From contig JBLDXI010000009.1 in NCBI GenBank assembly GCA_047495785.1, positions 3,968,001-4,032,000 of the forward strand: a stretch of DNA of 64,000 nucleotides, given 5' to 3'. Position numbers and translations under genes: made by a program. This stretch comes from Lepidodermella squamata. Lineage: Eukaryota > Gastrotricha. The notes beneath the pieces were generated by a model. It did not search any database. It was not told the origin of the DNA and was given only the letters and a program-made list of their open reading frames with translations. This document shows positions 60,401 through 64,000 of the stretch, one piece after another; the stretch's first letter is position 1, and the number at the start of each line of letters is the position of its first letter.

Positions 60401-62172
60401 CTGAATCACTGAATCACTGAAAGCACTTTTAAGGGCAACTCTGGGGTTTTCCGTGTTTTAAGGAGGATGGGAGCATTTTAGAGGTCTGAAATTCGAAAAT
60501 TTAAAATCCTCAAGAAAAACTGACTAAAAGAACATATTGGAATCCTCGAATCGTCCTTGATTCAAGTGAACACACGTTTTGCGATTTACAGAAATTCGCC
60601 AAACCCCACTTTTCACTTGTTACCGGTTCGGAGAATAGTCTAAAATAATGAGAAGTATAATCATTTTCATTTGAACATTACCTTGAAAGTGAATGGGATG
60701 GTGAGAAGTTTGACCTCCTTGTTGCCGAGCGTGACTTGCTGGCGGACTCGAGCGTTGCCAGTCGGGCTAGGATCAGACTCAAGCGTGATTGTTAGGCTAT
60801 CGTACTTGTCCTGCGTGACCCAAATTTCAAGCGACTTATTAACAGGCCGCTCGACACGATTCGCCATAAACGCGACAATGTACTGATCGCCAGCAGTTGA
60901 AACGTCACATTCAATCAACCCGCGCAGGTAGAAATTCTGGCGGGGGACTGACGGTCCGGCGACGACGGGCGATGTCGAATCGCACTCGCGACGGAATAGC
61001 GTGCATTCTTGCCGGTCGATAAGGAAATTGAAGCCTTTGCACAGGTCATTTCTTCGGCACCGATCGGCGCACTGTTTCAGCGTGCCGTCGCGCCCGCGGA
61101 ATGAAGCGCCTGCAATCAAATCATCATTGCCGCAGATACCGTCAACAGCGGTGAAGTCAGCAACGCCTGTTAATAGGTGGAAATTATAAAAAATATGAAA
61201 ATATCATTGACTGATGATCTGTAATCATGTACTCGAAATTAGGGAAATTAGGAAATAATTTCAAAATCACGATCCTTTGAATTGGGATAATTTGGAAAAT
61301 ATCGAAAATCTTCGAAAAAGTTTGTTCTGAAAACCTAATGAAAAATGATGTACTCCTAAACTGAAGAAACTCGGCGTTACAGTCCGTGTTTTTTTGGTCC
61401 GGCGCGATCCTTCAAAATCCGGTAAATGAGGGAGATCAAATTAGCAAATTATGAGTATTAATGGGATTTCTCGACCCTTACGATATATGGATCTGATATA
61501 TGGCGTTGGAAGTTCATGAAAATTAATTAGAAAATAATTTATAACTTATTGGATTCTATAATCAATTTGTACTAGCAATGTAATTAATTAACAAATGCAA
61601 ATTATTTTTCGAGTCAAGGAGGGCTGAGAAGGACGTGAGAAGGCTTTACTTGAGAGTTCTTCGAAGGCGCTAAAAATGATAGACCGCTGTTGTTAGAAAA
61701 TTTTCGCCAGGTAGCATAGCATTTCCAAAGGTAGCAATTAAAATTGCTCTAAAATTTTCTGAAATTTACATGATACCTTGGTTTTATAAAAAAAAATAGC
61801 TGAAGGTATGCGTAAATTTGGTCACCCGGGCGGTAGCGGTTGGATACCTCCCGGCTAACTGGTGATTGTAGCAGAATTTTTCAAGCCTTCCATGATGAGC
61901 GCAAGAATATCACAAATTTTCCACGTCCTAAATTTCAGAAAATTTTGAAAAAGAAACATCTTAACCTAAAATTAAACCACCAAATTTAAAAAATAAAACT
62001 ATTTGTTGAAAGTTAATATCCTTTTTGATTAGCCGAAATCTTATTAGCGCCAGATTTATTGGTCTAGTATTTTTACAAAAAATGACAACTTACTTGGCCG
62101 GGTAGACTCGGTTTTCCTGAGTTGACCGATTACCGCGGGTAAAAATGTCACCAAAATCGCGATTAACCGCAT
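57444..62172 (-). CDS. Secreted multidomain lectin, copy E, with a long first intron and an extra intron
   Basis: Exons 62172-62094, 61166-60682, 60098-59308, 59249-57670 and 57610-57444 give 1,033 residues. Exon 1 was found by searching for a signal peptide: MRLIAILVTFLPAVIGQ in a 79-nt exon ending A|gtaagt, which matches the length and phase of copies A, B and D. Intron 1 is 927 bp against 50-60 bp elsewhere. An extra phase-2 intron (59250-59307) splits the IgGFc-binding-type domain at NMTG|IPQSMFGDP, where the other copies read through. Calcium repeats read DLDDNDCDGVVDEE and DNVDNDFDGKVDED, followed by a Pro-rich linker (APPPEPPKP). The discoidin domain has SSWLQIDLGSIYPVGWYAIS and VARWVRVHP. 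Confidence 0.85.
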
Positions 62173-63342
62173 TTTTGGTGAGCGGGATAAATATTCGAGA
62201 GCGAAAAATATTCTTAAAGTCGCTACCTATTATTAGAGCACAAGTTAATCACTACAGCTAACAATAGCGAGTGAACTCGGAGCCGAGACGCGCACGGAGC
62301 CACCGCGCATCATTCATTATTACAGTTATAACGCGCGCGCGCGCAAAAGGTCGACGCAAGTTCAGTGCGCGTCCTCGTTACAACTGCGCGGAAAACATCT
62401 CGCAGTACGTAAAAAACCAGATAGGATCAATTTATACATTGAGTTATACATTGAGTTGCTTAGATAGTATATAAGAACTAAAAAAGAATAACCACCAGGG
62501 TTTGCGCATTGATTGCCCTTTGCGTCTGTTGCAAGGTGTAATAAAACGCCGCTAACGCTGTAACACTATGTTAACCTTTTAAACGCGCGTCGCATGTTTT
62601 GTTATAATACGCGACAATGTTGGCGACTGTGTCATCTGATGCTTTATTGCCGTTAGCTACCTGGTATTGCAATATACACCGAACGCCAGGCAGTGAACGT
62701 AAAGGTATAAGTCGCCATCTGTTTATGCACTGGATATACAAGAGTGAGCAGATGAACAGCGCTAATTTTGACACAAAGACGGCTATTTTGAAAACTTAAC
62801 AGTTGCCTTTCACACCTATGCCGCATCTCTTCCTTGAGTACCAGCCACCAGACTGATATTGAATTCAATGTTAAATTCTATTCCTGAATTTCTTTGAAAT
62901 TGTTTGTAAAATTACCTTAAAATTATCTTTTTGATATTAAAATGGAAATTAAATTAATTATATTAGGAATTGGTGGCATGATCGACAACGTCAAAGTTTG
63001 TAACAAAGCCAAGAGATATTTAATAATTAAAAAATTCAAGCATCGATATTTCTTCCCGATATATGAAGCTATGGATGATACGCGACAACTCACAAAGCTT
63101 AACCTTATTCTCATTCTCACCGGTTTTATTTTTTGAATAAAATGTTAGCCAAATCCCTTGTCTTTGATCATCATGCGGAAATGACTGCAAATTTCAAGGG
63201 CTGTGGAAAAAAATCGATGGAAAATATGAAATTCGAAAATCGGAAAGCGGTTAAGAGCAGCATTCACGTGAAAAAAAATTACAAAAATAATGGCAGCATT
63301 CACAAAATTATTCAAAGTCAACATTTATAGACAGTTTCAGTG
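62173..63342. other. Spacer upstream of lectin E
   Basis: Contains a (CG)n-like run at about 62332-62343 and a gcaaggtgtaataaaa near 62531-62546 that loosely resembles the 16-mer of the C and D spacers. No coding exon recognised. Confidence 0.35.
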
Positions 63343-64000
63343 TTATTCGCAAACTGGGGGCGGAGCACTCCATTGGCCGTCATTTTGGCACGTGATTGCC
63401 TGTGCCCCGCGGAGGCGCCGATTCGCGGAGCATGTGTAAGTCACTCGATGACCTACAAGGTTACCAGGACCACTTGCTATCCCGCCAATAATTTGAGGAA
63501 TTTCTGCATTTAAATTAAAAATCACAAATAGTAATCAATAATACGACATTTTCAAAAATATTTTACCTGGGCAAGAGTTTACTAAACTGCATTGTCGGAT
63601 CTCGGTCGACCACTGGCCCTCTGCACTACAACGCAGGTCGAAAGACTGGGCGCCAGCTGCCGTTGTTCTGCCTTGGTTGCATGTCACAGTTTCCTTTGTT
63701 CCAACAAGAGCCGTGCCACCATCCGACCAATCACTGTTACCAACCGTCGCCGATGGGCATAATTTCGCCTTTTGACCATGTCCGAAATCAACATGAGCAC
63801 AAGGCCATCCTTCGAATTCAACCGGGTAAATACGCATATATCTGGCAACGATTCCGTAAGGCAACAGGCTGCAGACTTTAATCGTGACGGAGTTAACATT
63901 CCCGTCGAAAATTTTCACCCCGCCTGACGCGTCGCTAACATTGGTCCAAGTAAGTCCGTCGATAGAATAAGCAATGCTGAATTTAGTCGTGTAATAATTG
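63343..64000 (-). CDS. Secreted multidomain lectin, copy F, 3' part only
   Basis: The last exon 63503-63343 and the end of the preceding exon (64000-63567, continuing past the window) encode the C-terminal half of a discoidin domain (YYTTKFSIAYSIDGLTWTNV, IVARYMRIYPVEFEGWPCAH) and two sushi-like modules ending CQNDGQWSAPPPVCE. The splice site CCA G|gtaaaa and the phase-1 junction are as in the other copies. The sequence is closest to copies D and E (TTKFSIAYS, PCAHVDFGHG). The last exon is 161 nt, six fewer than in B, C and E. The cluster therefore extends beyond this window. Confidence 0.85.

Noticed and set aside
1-64000. Prokaryotic features: operons with ribosome sites, CRISPR arrays, insertion sequences
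   Set aside because: Genes are spliced with GT-AG introns and AATAAA signals; no spaced direct-repeat array or bacterial element was seen. The MopE-like motif is within spliced animal-type genes, so it is not contamination.

Overview
The window reads as compact nuclear DNA of a small invertebrate animal. It has spliced protein-coding genes with mostly 50-70 bp GT-AG introns and AATAAA signals. Complexin, Trabid, eIF3a and dihydropteridine reductase are all recognisable metazoan genes. The sigma-class GST array and the complexin N-terminus fit an ecdysozoan (nematode-, tardigrade- or arthropod-like), but I cannot place the species.

Layout. (1) 0.3-15 kb: seven tandem sigma-class glutathione S-transferase genes on the + strand, sharing a three-exon plan. 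The spacers hold foldback elements, a tRNA-like SINE and a duplicated GATA-containing upstream block. The third GST is split inside exon 2 by a 4.28 kb P-type transposon with 39-bp terminal inverted repeats and a perfect 8-bp target duplication. Removing the element and one duplication copy restores the GST frame. (2) 15-19 kb: gene-poor DNA with a 1.6 kb TA-flanked inverted-repeat element. (3) 19-27 kb: a seven-exon flavin polyamine oxidase and complexin. Complexin appears to have two alternative last exons, one ending in a CAAX box and one in a cysteine cluster. (4) 28-41 kb: a minus-strand gene of unclear identity (weakly CCDC142-like) with a 64-codon membrane ORF just upstream of its start, then Trabid/ZRANB1, eIF3a and dihydropteridine reductase on the + strand. 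(5) 41-64 kb: six tandem minus-strand genes (the last cut by the window end) for about 1,010-1,050 residue secreted proteins. The five complete ones share one architecture: signal peptide, PAN/apple-like domain, IgGFc-binding-type domain, two DxDxDG (MopE-like) calcium motifs, SUEL-type galactose lectin domain, F5/8C discoidin domain and two sushi-like modules.

The two tandem families are the accessory part of the window. The GSTs point to detoxification or prostaglandin-type chemistry. The lectin family looks like a secreted carbohydrate-recognition or barrier system diversifying by duplication and segment exchange; copy D is a mosaic of an A-like N-terminal half and an E-like C-terminal half. 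The lectin family is my best candidate for an undescribed system. The P-element insertion and the complexin alternative ends are the best-supported individual surprises. Exon boundaries were read by eye from splice consensus, phase and paralogue comparison; no alignment or transcript data were available.
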